NCBI RefSeq assembly: GCF_012932145.1
Contig: NZ_MWOK01000010.1
Coordinates: 1 to 64,000, forward strand
Source: Acidovorax sp. SRB_14
GTDB lineage: Bacteria; Pseudomonadota; Gammaproteobacteria; Burkholderiales; Burkholderiaceae_C
DNA: 64,000 nucleotides
Direction of reading: 5' to 3'
The notes under the pieces were generated by a model. The model had not been told where the DNA came from. It worked only from the letters and a program-made list of their open reading frames with translations, and made no database searches. How positions within the stretch are numbered: the first letter of the stretch is position 1; each line of letters starts with the position of its first letter. A program made the position numbers and the translations under genes. Shown here piece after piece: positions 17,829 to 27,594 of this stretch.

Positions 17829-20606
17829 TCAAAGCTCTTTCTTGAGACGTTCCACTTCGGCCTGCTCTGGAAACTGCGCTCCTGCGGCGCCGAGTTCGTC
17901 GAGCAAGGCGCGGGCGGCGTCCTTTTTGCCCGCTTTAATTTCGATTTTTGCCAGATTGAGCTTGAACGTGAGCGTCTGGGGTTGCAACTGCACGACCTTC
18001 TTTTGCAGCTCAAGCGCTCGGTCATGCTGATTGGCTGCGGACAGCAGCATGGCCCAGGTGTCCATGAGCGCAGGCTGGTTGGGTGCCAGGGAGTTGGCGC
18101 GCTCGGCATCGGCCAATGCACCGTCACGCCCCAACTGGCCTTTAATCCAAGCCATGTTGTTCAGGGCGACGGCGTTGCCGGGCTCTAGCGCCAAGACACG
18201 CTCAAACTGGCGCAGACTTTCTGGCAACTCGTTGTCATTGAGAGCCCGGCTCCCCAGGTAGAAGGGGAAAGCCGCATCCTTGGGCTGGGTGCGCAGCCAT
18301 TCAGCGGCCCACCGATCGGCTTCGGGCTTCTTTCCGCCCGACACCAGCACATCGTGCAGCCGTACCGCCAAATCCGGGCTGGCCACCTGTTTGAGCCCGG
18401 TGCGGAAGGCGTCGATGGCCTTGTCCCACGCCTTGTTCGCTGCGTGAATCTCGCCTTCGAGCACATAGCCTACTGACTCCTTTGGCCTTTGCTTTTGCAC
18501 GGTGCGGCTGATGGCCAAGGCATCGCCGGGCTTCTGCGCCGCCATCGCCAAACGGACCAGCCCTTGCTGGGCTTCCAGCAAATTGGGTTCGATCTCCAGT
18601 GCCTTGCGCAGGTTTTGGCCGGCAGCAGCGCGGTCTCCGGCGACCAGGTTGGCGCTGGCCATGCGCAGGTAAGGCCGCGGAGACTGCGGCTGCAGGGCTG
18701 CCATCCGATTGAAGCTGGTCTGCGCCTGGTTGTGCTCCCCGTTGGCCGACTGCGCACGCCCCAGGACATCGAGCAATTGCAGGTTGTCAGGTACTGCGGC
18801 CACCGCTTGCTGCGCCACGGCCAGTGCGTCTTTCGGTTGCCCGTTGCGCAAATAATGCTCTGCCAGGACCAGGCGGGGGATGGGGCTGTTGGGTGCCGCA
18901 TCGACCGACTTGCGCAGAAGGTTTGCCAGCTCCGTCTTGTCCGCGCCGTTGGCTGCACGCAACTCCACCAGCGCCAGATGGGCCTGAATGTTGCCCGGCT
19001 GGCGCTTGATGGCTGCCTCCAGGCGCGCACGCGCATCGTCTGGTCGCTTGTCGGCGTTGTCGAGCACCGCCAGCACGCCCACCGCAGGAAAATAATTGGG
19101 GTCGATTTCGAGCGCACGCTCCATGGCCTTGCGTGCGCCGGCTGCATCGCGCTTGAGCAGCAAAGCGCGGCCGCGCAAGAATACAGGCAACACATCCGCA
19201 GGGCGCTTTTTCTCCAGTGCATCAATGGCTTTGAGCGCCTCGTCGACCTTGCGCTCCTGCAGCAGTGCATTGATCAAAGCCATGTCTGCCACCACGCCAT
19301 CGTCGGAAGCCGCGATGCTCTGCAACTCACCCAGCGCGGCACTGCTCTGCCCAGATGCCAATCGGCTGACCGCCAGCGATGTGCGCTTGGCCGGGTCTTT
19401 GGGGTCCAGACTGGATGCCCGGGCAAAGTAACGCTGTGCACGGTCGACATCCCCATGGAGCATGTATACCTGCCCCGCCAGCGCCAGCATGCTGGGGTCG
19501 CGGTCATTGCGCTCTACATCGGCAGGCAGTGCGGCCATGGCTTTGTCGAGCCGGCCCAGGCGCACGTATGCAGTCACCAGGCCGCGCCGAGCCAGGGGCA
19601 ACCCGGCCTCCAATTGCAAGGCTTTGGCCAGCAACACCTCAGCCTGGACGTTGGATCCCAGGCGCAGCTCCGTCATGCCGGCCAGCTCGAGCGCGCGAAA
19701 ATTGTCGGGCGTGAGACTCACCAGCTTTTGCGCGTATTCCTGCGCCGCTTTGAGGTCGTTTTTGGCATACGCCAACATGGCCTGCAAATACACGGTTTGC
19801 GGCTTGCCGGGCGCCGCCTTGGCCAACCCCTGCAAGACCTCGGCGGCAGCATCGGTCTTGCCCTGGAGCAGCAGCAGTTGCACGACGGCAGCCTGGCCCT
19901 CTTTGTACGAAGGGTTGACCTGGAGCGCTTCCCGGTACGCGACCAGCGCCGCATCCATGTCGTGTTTGCCGTACAACAACACGTCTCCGCGCAGTTTCAG
20001 CGCCTCATCGGCGGCAGAAGACTGGCGGGGGATCTTGTCCAGGCCTGCCAACGCACCATCGATATCGCCGTGCTGCGCACTGGCGCGTGCCAGCTCGATC
20101 AGCGCAGGCGGGTGGTCGACCTTCGCTTTGAGCGCTTCGTCGAGGCTGGCGCGGAATTTGTCTTCCTGGCCCTGCCTCTGCCAGGCGATGGCCACGATGG
20201 TCTTGAGACTGGCCTGGGCCTCGGCACTGGCAAGCTGCAGATCTGCATAGTCGGCCGTGATCTTGCGATATTGCCGACCGAGCAGCATGGCTTGGGCCAG
20301 TTGCGGAACAACTTCGTCAGGGGCTGCGCCCAGCTCCTGCGCTTTTCTCAACTCGGTTTCAGCGCCCGCCGTATCGCCATTGGACTGCAAAGCCTGTCCC
20401 AAAAGGAGGCGCGCTTTTGCGGAGTCCGGACGCACCTTCAATGCATTTTTGAGCTGGATGATGGCCGCTGGTGCATCGTTGCGGCTCATGTAATCCTGCG
20501 CTGACGCCATGAGCGCATCCGGATTGTCGCTACCGCATGCAGACACCAGCAACGCCACTGTAAGAGCGGCCACAGGAGCGAGGGAACGGGAAACGGAAAC
20601 CTTCAT
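17829..20606 (-). CDS. prsT: PEP-CTERM system TPR-repeat lipoprotein PrsT
   Basis: A 925-residue lipoprotein: signal peptide with lipobox LVSAC (Cys24), then nearly continuous tetratricopeptide repeats (about 20 helix pairs, e.g. FRALELAGMTELRLGSNVQAE). Length and context, directly behind PrsK-PrsR in an exosortase A locus, identify it as PrsT. It is expected to be anchored in the outer or inner membrane, scaffolding polysaccharide secretion or PEP-CTERM protein export. The gap to prsR is 22 bases and to the nucleotidyltransferase gene 7 bases, so all are co-transcribed. Confidence 0.93.
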   Translation of the reverse strand: MKVSVSRSLAPVAALTVALLVSACGSDNPDALMASAQDYMSRNDAPAAIIQLKNALKVRPDSAKARLLLGQALQSNGDTAGAETELRKAQELGAAPDEVVPQLAQAMLLGRQYRKITADYADLQLASAEAQASLKTIVAIAWQRQGQEDKFRASLDEALKAKVDHPPALIELARASAQHGDIDGALAGLDKIPRQSSAADEALKLRGDVLLYGKHDMDAALVAYREALQVNPSYKEGQAAVVQLLLLQGKTDAAAEVLQGLAKAAPGKPQTVYLQAMLAYAKNDLKAAQEYAQKLVSLTPDNFRALELAGMTELRLGSNVQAEVLLAKALQLEAGLPLARRGLVTAYVRLGRLDKAMAALPADVERNDRDPSMLALAGQVYMLHGDVDRAQRYFARASSLDPKDPAKRTSLAVSRLASGQSSAALGELQSIAASDDGVVADMALINALLQERKVDEALKAIDALEKKRPADVLPVFLRGRALLLKRDAAGARKAMERALEIDPNYFPAVGVLAVLDNADKRPDDARARLEAAIKRQPGNIQAHLALVELRAANGADKTELANLLRKSVDAAPNSPIPRLVLAEHYLRNGQPKDALAVAQQAVAAVPDNLQLLDVLGRAQSANGEHNQAQTSFNRMAALQPQSPRPYLRMASANLVAGDRAAAGQNLRKALEIEPNLLEAQQGLVRLAMAAQKPGDALAISRTVQKQRPKESVGYVLEGEIHAANKAWDKAIDAFRTGLKQVASPDLAVRLHDVLVSGGKKPEADRWAAEWLRTQPKDAAFPFYLGSRALNDNELPESLRQFERVLALEPGNAVALNNMAWIKGQLGRDGALADAERANSLAPNQPALMDTWAMLLSAANQHDRALELQKKVVQLQPQTLTFKLNLAKIEIKAGKKDAARALLDELGAAGAQFPEQAEVERLKKEL

Positions 20607-20628
20607 CGTCGTTCTCCAGAGAAAATCT

Positions 20629-21990
20629 TCAAGGCTTGAGCCCCAGGCGGTGCATCAGGTCGTACAGCGTCGGGCGGCTGACGCCGAGCAGGTCGGCCGC
20701 CTTGGCCACTGTGCCGTCCGCCCGCGCGAGCGCCGCAAGCACTGCCCGCTGCTCGGCGGCCTCGCGCGTCACACGCAGGTCCAGCGATCGGTCTCCCTCA
20801 GTACCGTCGGCGACCGCGAGCCCGACATCGTCTGCGGTGATCTGATTTCCGTCGGCCATGATGGTGGCGCGCTTGATGCAGTTCTCGAGCTCGCGGATGT
20901 TGCCGGGCCAGGGATGTGCCTCGATCGCACGCAGCGCGTCAGCGGCGAGCGTCAGGGTGCGGCGGTGCTCCTCGCCGAAGCGGCGCACAAAGGAGTGGGC
21001 GAGCAACGCCGCGTCTCCTACGCGTGCGCGCAAGGGGGGAATCTCGACCACGATCTCCGCCAGACGGTAATAAAGGTCTTCGCGAAAACGCCCTTCTTTG
21101 ACGCATTGCGTAAGGTTTTGGTGGGTTGCGCATACAACGCGCACATCCACCGCAATTTCTTGGCGCCCGCCTACGCGCTCGACGACACGTTCCTGCAAGA
21201 AGCGCAGCAGCTTGGCTTGCAAAGGCATCGGCATGTCCCCGATCTCATCGAGCATGAGGGTGCCACCGTGCGCTGTCTCGATCTTGCCGGTCGTGGTTTT
21301 CGCCGCCCCTGTGAAAGCCCCTTTTTCGTAGCCAAAAAGCTCGCTCTCCAAAAGATTTTCAGGAATGGCGGCGCAATTGATGGCCACAAATTTTCCGGTC
21401 TTGCGCAGGGACTGCTGGTGCAGGCTGCGTGCCAGAACCTCCTTGCCTGTCCCGCTTTCGCCCAGCAGCATGACGGAAGCATTGGTATTGGCAACCTTTT
21501 CGATGGTGCGACATATGCGAAGCATCTGCGGGTCGCGCGTGAGCAGGCCCGAGATTGCATCGGGCATCTGCATGGCCTGCAGCCTCCTGTTCTCGGCCTG
21601 CAGCGAGTGCAGTCTGAACGCACGCTCGACATTCAGGTTGAGCACTTCAGGCTCAAAGGGCTTGGTCAAAAAATCGTATGCGCCCATGGCAACAGCCTTG
21701 AGCGCATTGGACTGGTCGTTTTGTCCGGTCAGCACGATGACCTTGACGTCAGGGTCTGCAGCCAGGATCTGTGCGAGCAGTTTGAAGCCCTCTGATACCG
21801 AGTCTGCATCGGGTGGCAAGCCCAGGTCCATGGTTACCACGGCAGGCGCGTGCCGGCGCAGCTGCGCCATGGCGCTCTCGCGGTCGTGGGCCGTGACGGC
21901 TTCAAAGCGATCCAGGGACCATTTGATCTGCTTTTGCAGCGCCACGTCATCTTCCACGATCAACAGCGGCTGCAGCTTTTCCACATCCAT
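20629..21990 (-). CDS. prsR: sigma-54-dependent response regulator PrsR
   Basis: A 453-residue NtrC-type regulator. The receiver domain (about 8-125) has acidic residues near 13-15, the phosphoacceptor D55 in TMDLGLP and K110. The AAA+ domain has Walker A GESGTGKE at 177-184, the sigma-54 contact loop GAFTGA at 224-229 and DEIG at 248-251. A Fis-type helix-turn-helix ends the protein (VAKAADLLGVSRPTLYDLMHRLG). It pairs with the adjacent kinase PrsK (8-base gap) and should activate sigma-54 promoters of EPS/PEP-CTERM genes. I found no convincing sigma-54 promoter in the long intergenic regions of this window. Confidence 0.95.
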   Translation of the reverse strand: MDVEKLQPLLIVEDDVALQKQIKWSLDRFEAVTAHDRESAMAQLRRHAPAVVTMDLGLPPDADSVSEGFKLLAQILAADPDVKVIVLTGQNDQSNALKAVAMGAYDFLTKPFEPEVLNLNVERAFRLHSLQAENRRLQAMQMPDAISGLLTRDPQMLRICRTIEKVANTNASVMLLGESGTGKEVLARSLHQQSLRKTGKFVAINCAAIPENLLESELFGYEKGAFTGAAKTTTGKIETAHGGTLMLDEIGDMPMPLQAKLLRFLQERVVERVGGRQEIAVDVRVVCATHQNLTQCVKEGRFREDLYYRLAEIVVEIPPLRARVGDAALLAHSFVRRFGEEHRRTLTLAADALRAIEAHPWPGNIRELENCIKRATIMADGNQITADDVGLAVADGTEGDRSLDLRVTREAAEQRAVLAALARADGTVAKAADLLGVSRPTLYDLMHRLGLKP

Positions 21991-21998
21991 GCCTGCTC

Positions 21999-24080
21999 CT
22001 AAGCTGGGGTATCGGAATCACCAAAGACTTCAATCGAGGGGAGCAGGAGGCTCACCACTGTCCCCTTGCCAACTTGGCTGTCCACGGAAACCTTGCCACC
22101 GAGCTCCTGCACATACTGAAAGCTCTCATAAGTGCCAATTCCCATGCCAGACTCCTTGGTGGTCTGGAACGGCTTGAACAACCGCGTTTGCACAAATTCT
22201 TCGGTCATGCCCTGGCCACTGTCACCCACTTCAACCCGCGCATGGCTGGCAAAGCGATCGACTTTGATCCAGACCCGGTCATCGACATCGGTGGCATCCA
22301 ACGCGTTGTGCACCAGATGCCCAATGATGCGCTCCACGCGCTCAGCCTGTCCACGGGTAAACACGCGGGGCGCTAACTCCAGCGTGACTTGGCGCCCTCG
22401 GCCCAAAGCACTGGCCGCCAGCCGCTCAGCAATCTTTCCCAGGTTAACGCCCACGGATGAAGCACCGGATGTACCGCTTCCACGCAACTGAAGCATCAAT
22501 TGGCGCATGCGCTCCAGCGAGTTCTCAACCGTCATCAGCATATCGGCTTGGAACTCTGGGTTATCTTGCAGGCGCTTGGCATTTTTGAGCATGAGAGACA
22601 GCTGGGCGATGATGTTTTTTAGATCGTGGACCACAAAGGCCGACATGCGGTTGAAAGCTTCAAACTTGCGCGCTTCCAGCAGTGCCTCGGTAGCCTGTAT
22701 TTGCGCCAGCAAGCTCGCTGCCTGTCGCCCGGCAGTCTTGAGCAAGTCATTGACTTCCCAATTGACGTCCACCGGCGTGCGTGGACTGGCCAGCACGACA
22801 AACCCCAGCATGCTCGTGGATTGCCAGAGCGGCACGACCAGCCAGGCTTGTGGATATTCGGACAACCACTTTGGCAGGCGCAGGTCCCGGTATCGCCAGG
22901 GCGCGGCGCGAAACTCCTCCAGATTGACCACCCAACCGGTGGATTGCATGAAAGTTGCGAGCTCAGCATGCTGGTCTTCGGTGTGTGTGGTCGGAGCCAT
23001 GTTCCACACGGTCACCTGCCGATATTGATCTTCTTCCGGACGCAACAACCACAAGCCACCCGCAGGGCTCTCGAGCATATCTGCAAGACCTTTGACCACA
23101 TGGCGGCCCGCTTCTTGCGGACGGGCCTGGCTCGAAAGGGTTGCTGTGAATTTCAACCACTCCTCACGGTAATCAAAACGGTAGCGAAAGAAGTGTTTTC
23201 CCAGCAACACCCGCAACCGGGCACGCAAGGAACCAGAAAGTGCCAGAGCGCTTGCCAGTACCAAGGCCACAAAGACGAGGCCGACTTGCAAGGCACCGCC
23301 CCAGTCGCCGCCAAAAAAACGCACGTAATAACCTACACCTGCAATGAAAAGCAGATACAGCCCAACCAATGCCAACGTTGCCGAGTGAAAAACGACTTTG
23401 CGCGAGACACGTATTTTGGAAATCCAGTTGCGGTGCCGCGTGGTGGCCAGCAGTAGCAGGGGCACCATCAGGGCGTGCACGAAGGGCCGCACGCTCAAAG
23501 CGTCGAGATCTATACCGCGGAAAAGTACTCCTTGGGAAAACAGGTAGAGGTCGAACACAAAGGTTCCGGCCAAGCCGAGACATACAGGTTTGGCGCTCCA
23601 GACCGAGTCTTCGGGAAGATTGCGAAACAACTGCTCGACCATTACAAGAGCGCCGAGTGCCAGCAACACCATTAAAAATGTGTTTCCCAAGGGCCCAACC
23701 AGCGCATGCACGGTCTCAATCAGCAGGGGAACGCCGAGCAGAGCTGCCAGCATCCAGCCTGGCCACCAGCGGCCAGCAGCGCTGTGCACCCAACTTGCAC
23801 CAGGCGCGAAAAACAGGGCCAAGAATATGCCCCAGCACAGGTAGCGCAGCATATCGGCCGCTTGCGCAGCCAACCACCATCCGGGGTTGACAGCCAGAGC
23901 CAGCAAACTGAATCCGCTCCAAAGCACCGTGACCAGTGCGGCCGCCAGCATGGTTGCAGCTATGCGATTGACAGGCTTGCGCATGGCACCCTGGCGAATC
24001 AAGCGCAGCACCAAAATAGCATACGCAATACCCGCAAGCCCCAAGCTCCAGTAAATCAACGAGGGCTCGCTCTGATTCAT
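21999..24080 (-). CDS. prsK: PEP-CTERM system sensor histidine kinase PrsK
   Basis: A 693-residue membrane kinase. About nine or ten hydrophobic segments occupy residues 8-285, a GAF-like domain lies at about 320-465, and the transmitter has an HDLKN H-box (His485) rather than the usual HELRTP. The ATP-binding end contains HNALDAT, GDSGQGM and GIGTYESFQYVQELGG. This architecture and the HDLK variant are typical of PrsK. It autophosphorylates and passes phosphate to PrsR. The signal is unknown, but its many transmembrane helices suggest sensing in the membrane. Confidence 0.94.
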   Translation of the reverse strand: MNQSEPSLIYWSLGLAGIAYAILVLRLIRQGAMRKPVNRIAATMLAAALVTVLWSGFSLLALAVNPGWWLAAQAADMLRYLCWGIFLALFFAPGASWVHSAAGRWWPGWMLAALLGVPLLIETVHALVGPLGNTFLMVLLALGALVMVEQLFRNLPEDSVWSAKPVCLGLAGTFVFDLYLFSQGVLFRGIDLDALSVRPFVHALMVPLLLLATTRHRNWISKIRVSRKVVFHSATLALVGLYLLFIAGVGYYVRFFGGDWGGALQVGLVFVALVLASALALSGSLRARLRVLLGKHFFRYRFDYREEWLKFTATLSSQARPQEAGRHVVKGLADMLESPAGGLWLLRPEEDQYRQVTVWNMAPTTHTEDQHAELATFMQSTGWVVNLEEFRAAPWRYRDLRLPKWLSEYPQAWLVVPLWQSTSMLGFVVLASPRTPVDVNWEVNDLLKTAGRQAASLLAQIQATEALLEARKFEAFNRMSAFVVHDLKNIIAQLSLMLKNAKRLQDNPEFQADMLMTVENSLERMRQLMLQLRGSGTSGASSVGVNLGKIAERLAASALGRGRQVTLELAPRVFTRGQAERVERIIGHLVHNALDATDVDDRVWIKVDRFASHARVEVGDSGQGMTEEFVQTRLFKPFQTTKESGMGIGTYESFQYVQELGGKVSVDSQVGKGTVVSLLLPSIEVFGDSDTPA

Positions 24081-24102
24081 GATCTTGGTGCAAAAATCCG
24101 CT

Positions 24103-25491
24103 TTACTGTGCGCCTTTTCCCGTCAGTACCACGCCCACCGTTTCGAACAGAATGACCACATCAAGAAACCACGAATGGTTTTTAACGTAATAGAGATCAT
24201 ATTGCAGTTTTTGCGTGGTATCTTCGACCGAGGCTCCATAGTGATAGCGCACTTGGGCCCAACCAGTGAGTCCAGGTTTGATACTATGGCGAATGGCGTA
24301 ATAGGGAATCTCACGCGTGAGCTGGTCCACAAAATACGGCCGCTCCGGTCTGGGCCCTACAAGGCTCATGTCGCCCTTGAGTACGCAAAACAGCTGGGGA
24401 AGTTCATCAATACGCATCTTGCGCATCAGTTTGCCCACACGGGTAACGCGCGCATCTGCGGCGCTCGCCCATCTGGGCATACCGTCTTTTTCTGCGTCTT
24501 GGCGCATGCTACGAAACTTGATCACATTGAAGATGCGGCCATGGAGGCCAATGCGTTCTTGGCGGTAAAATATGGGTCCTCCGCCTTCGATAAAAATCAG
24601 GAAGGCTGCCACAACCATCACGGGTGCGGCCAACAACAACAAAACAGTCGCGCCAATCACGTCAAACGCCCATTTGATGATGGATCGCACGAACCCTTGC
24701 CTGAAACCATCCCCAAAAATTAACCAACCGGCAGATACGGCTTCAAGATGGATTTGCCCCAAAAATCGCTCGAAGTGGGTGGCAATATCTATGACTTGTA
24801 TACCTTTCAGCTTGCAATCCAGCAGCTCACTCAACGGCATGCTGCCACCGCGACGCTCATTCAACGCCACCACAATTTCATCTACGCGATTTTTTTTCAC
24901 TACCTCCGTAAGGCTAGATTCGCGAGAAAAAATACTTCTCACGGCCACATCAGATTCTTTCTCTTGGGAGCCTAAAAAGTATCCAACCAATTCGACACTA
25001 GGGTCATTCCTTTGGAGCGACTGGCCCACGATACGCGCCCGATTTCCAGTGCCAAAAATCAATACGCGCTGAACGCTGTAGGCTGTGGGAAGTATGTCTC
25101 CACCGAAGAATCGAACTACTAGCATGCCGCTGGCTATCAGCAACAAGGCACCCCAAGCGTGTGTATTATGGTAAGGGGGCTGCAATGGCAGAATCATCAA
25201 TATTCCAGCCGCAATGGCCAAAAAACACAAAAAGGATAGCACTGCGCGAGCACGCACCTGACCGAGCGTTAGTTTGTTAGGGCGCTCATAAAGTCCGAGT
25301 GCGAAATTGACGGTCAAAATTCCGGCCGCCATCAAGCCGCCCCGACCCAAACTTGCAGAAATGGCAACGGCATTGAACATACCCGCCTGCAACGCCAGTG
25401 AAATACTCAAGGCGCCAACAATCAACGCTGAATACACCATGATTTGCCACATGGTGCGCCGATGAAAATAATGGCTGAATATCTTGATCAT
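24103..25491 (-). CDS. XrtA-associated priming sugar transferase (TIGR03013-like)
   Basis: A 462-residue polyprenyl-phosphate sugar phosphotransferase of the WbaP/EpsB type. It has N-terminal transmembrane segments, a nucleotide-binding-like CoA_binding_3 region (VQRVLIFGTGNRAR), another membrane segment, and the catalytic bacterial sugar transferase domain with FRSMRQDAE, RIDELPQLFCVLKGDMSLVGPRPERP and KPGLTGWAQVRY. It transfers the first sugar-1-phosphate to undecaprenyl phosphate. The ATG at 25,491 follows AGGA 6 bases upstream; the longer frame adds 18 unsupported residues. It lies 22 bases before prsK. Confidence 0.93.
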   Translation of the reverse strand: MIKIFSHYFHRRTMWQIMVYSALIVGALSISLALQAGMFNAVAISASLGRGGLMAAGILTVNFALGLYERPNKLTLGQVRARAVLSFLCFLAIAAGILMILPLQPPYHNTHAWGALLLIASGMLVVRFFGGDILPTAYSVQRVLIFGTGNRARIVGQSLQRNDPSVELVGYFLGSQEKESDVAVRSIFSRESSLTEVVKKNRVDEIVVALNERRGGSMPLSELLDCKLKGIQVIDIATHFERFLGQIHLEAVSAGWLIFGDGFRQGFVRSIIKWAFDVIGATVLLLLAAPVMVVAAFLIFIEGGGPIFYRQERIGLHGRIFNVIKFRSMRQDAEKDGMPRWASAADARVTRVGKLMRKMRIDELPQLFCVLKGDMSLVGPRPERPYFVDQLTREIPYYAIRHSIKPGLTGWAQVRYHYGASVEDTTQKLQYDLYYVKNHSWFLDVVILFETVGVVLTGKGAQ

Positions 25492-25663
25492 TTCGCTTCC
25501 TGCTATTATTTTCACTCGGCAGCAAAAAAACATCTCAAAAATCAAACACTATCGGCTGTTTCACAGACGTATCCGTTTTGCCCGAGCATTGAAAGACCCA
25601 CAGAAGACCGCTTTTAGCGCGAAAACCCGGTGCACGCGGAACGTGTATCCACCAGACAACGTG

Positions 25664-27568
25664 TCAGTCATCGATGACCAGCGGAGACACCGCAAGCAAC
25701 AACCAGAGCATAATGGATACACGTGGGATTTCAATAAAACTTACAACGCTTCCCAGCACAAACACTGCCGACATTGCCACCCCTATGACGGGTGCTAGCG
25801 GGCTGTAACGCTGCATGCCACGAACCGTCATTGCCAAGGCTCCCGAGGCAAGAACCATAAAAACCCCCAAGCCAACCAAGCCACGTTCTATCAGCAATTC
25901 GAGAAAAAGATTGTCCATATGCCATGGCAAAAAATTTCCATCGGCAATGATGTTCCAATAGCGTTCGCCTAATAAGAAAGACGGATTTTTAATTACCTGC
26001 TGGCCATAGGGATCCAGCAGCTCTATTGCATGCAACCCTACAGACTCGTCTGGACCAAGTACGGTGACAGAAAGCACCCCATAACGCACTCCGGAAAGCA
26101 CACGGGGCGGTGCAAGATCAGGCCCTTGCAAAGCAAGCTCTAGCCCAGTTATTCGCGCTTCCCGACTTAGGGGCACATGCACCAAACGCGTTTGGCATTT
26201 AAAGGCGTACAGCAGATGCCGCTCGCACAAGCGCAGCGCCATCCGTGCAGAGCCTGAGACCTCAACGCCAAGGCGGACCTTGTAAGTCCCTCCAGATACC
26301 AGAGGTACCCGCTGGACAAGCGCAACTTCACCTCGCATATCTGGCCCGGCCGGACCCGCGAGCCACGCCTGGGTGCTACCGTCAGCGCTGTGCTTCCATC
26401 GCACTTGCCCAGCCGGAGCACCGGCAAAAGTTTGGGTGCTGTAGTGCGCGGGCAGTCTTCCCACTCCCAAGCCCAGGAGCCACTGCGTTGGCGTACGCAG
26501 CAATGCAACGCCGCGCTGCCAGTGCGCCATACGCTGGGACAGGTCCGCACCGGAGCGCGCAAGGCGATCCGACATGAAAGAGCCGCCCAGCAGCACCGTC
26601 AGCGTTTCGACTACCAAGATTGCAACCAGGCAGACAATGGCCCGCCAGTGCCACACTGAACGATCGGGAGAGACTATGCGGTATCTGTGCAACAGCACCG
26701 CCAGCGCAGCCAGCGCCAGCGACACAGATAGATAGACCCCACGAGAATAGGTCGTCAGGACAGCATAGATAGCCACAACCAACAACGCTGCCGCGGCGAC
26801 CCAACGCCAACCCCGCCGCGCCACCAATGCGGCCCACCATGCGAACGGCAATGCCAGCGCCAGATAGGCGTCGATAGCGCCACCACCGACATGCATTTCC
26901 CAAAACCATGCGCTGGTGCGATAGGGCTCGTTGAAATCAAGGCCGTCGGCATAAACGCACCGCTCCCACAAGACGGCTGTGCAAACCACAACCAGTCCAG
27001 CGACCATGCCCCGCGCCAGCCGCAGCGCAGCACCTTGCCCCCAGCGGTAAAGCGCAGGCATCAGCAATAGACCCCATGCCAGGCTTTTGGCAACGCGCAG
27101 CGTGTTGCCTGGCAGGTCATAGTCCCCATAAAAACCTTGCGCCCAAAGATCGGACAGCAGTGCCGCCCAAGGTTCTGCACCGCGCGCATCGTCCAGGCCG
27201 CGCCATACACCCAACACCAGCAACGGGGGCAGGACCAGATATACCCAACAGACGCCATACGGCAGTTGTCTGGATGCCGCCGCAGGCTGGCTCCAGACAT
27301 CCCACCCCCACCGCAGGTACGCAGCGCCCAGCGTGGCAAGCACCAGCAGGTCAGACTCGTCTGCCAACCACCAGCCCGTCCAGGGAGTGAAGCTGGCCAC
27401 GGGCAACACAGCGGGCAGCAAAAACCATATGTCTCCGGGGCGCCGCGCAATCCAAAGTGCCATGCAACCCAGTGCCAATACGGCGCCTCCGGGCGCCACC
27501 GGGTGGTGCACAGCGGCTGCGAAGGCCGCTGCCGTGAACGACAAGCCTCCCAAGACGGGTAACCCCAT
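25664..27568 (-). CDS. O-antigen ligase/polymerase-like membrane protein with periplasmic insert
   Basis: A 634-residue polytopic protein of the Wzy/WaaL O-antigen ligase superfamily, with about 10-12 hydrophobic segments. The conserved YSRGVYLSVSLALA-type motif follows helix clusters around residues 260-300. A large hydrophilic insert of roughly 200 residues (about 350-560) separates this from two or three last helices and resembles a periplasmic beta-rich loop. The frame opens at a TTG (27,616) overlapping the decarboxylase gene; the ATG at 27,568 is taken here without a strong ribosome site. It probably polymerises or ligates the XrtA-associated glycan. Confidence 0.82.
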   Translation of the reverse strand: MGLPVLGGLSFTAAAFAAAVHHPVAPGGAVLALGCMALWIARRPGDIWFLLPAVLPVASFTPWTGWWLADESDLLVLATLGAAYLRWGWDVWSQPAAASRQLPYGVCWVYLVLPPLLVLGVWRGLDDARGAEPWAALLSDLWAQGFYGDYDLPGNTLRVAKSLAWGLLLMPALYRWGQGAALRLARGMVAGLVVVCTAVLWERCVYADGLDFNEPYRTSAWFWEMHVGGGAIDAYLALALPFAWWAALVARRGWRWVAAAALLVVAIYAVLTTYSRGVYLSVSLALAALAVLLHRYRIVSPDRSVWHWRAIVCLVAILVVETLTVLLGGSFMSDRLARSGADLSQRMAHWQRGVALLRTPTQWLLGLGVGRLPAHYSTQTFAGAPAGQVRWKHSADGSTQAWLAGPAGPDMRGEVALVQRVPLVSGGTYKVRLGVEVSGSARMALRLCERHLLYAFKCQTRLVHVPLSREARITGLELALQGPDLAPPRVLSGVRYGVLSVTVLGPDESVGLHAIELLDPYGQQVIKNPSFLLGERYWNIIADGNFLPWHMDNLFLELLIERGLVGLGVFMVLASGALAMTVRGMQRYSPLAPVIGVAMSAVFVLGSVVSFIEIPRVSIMLWLLLAVSPLVIDD

Positions 27569-27594
27569 CCGTATTGCGGTGGCCGCGAGACCGT

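Noticed and set aside
16163-18127. A single 654-codon protein
   Set aside because: It is the frameshifted nucleotidyltransferase frame reading into the protease; the first ~100 codons overlap prsT and the protease has its own start and signal peptide.
18489-20504. A 671-codon plus-strand open frame opposite prsT
   Set aside because: Shadow frame: prsT on the other strand has clear TPR repeats and a lipobox, and this frame shows neither domain nor start signal.
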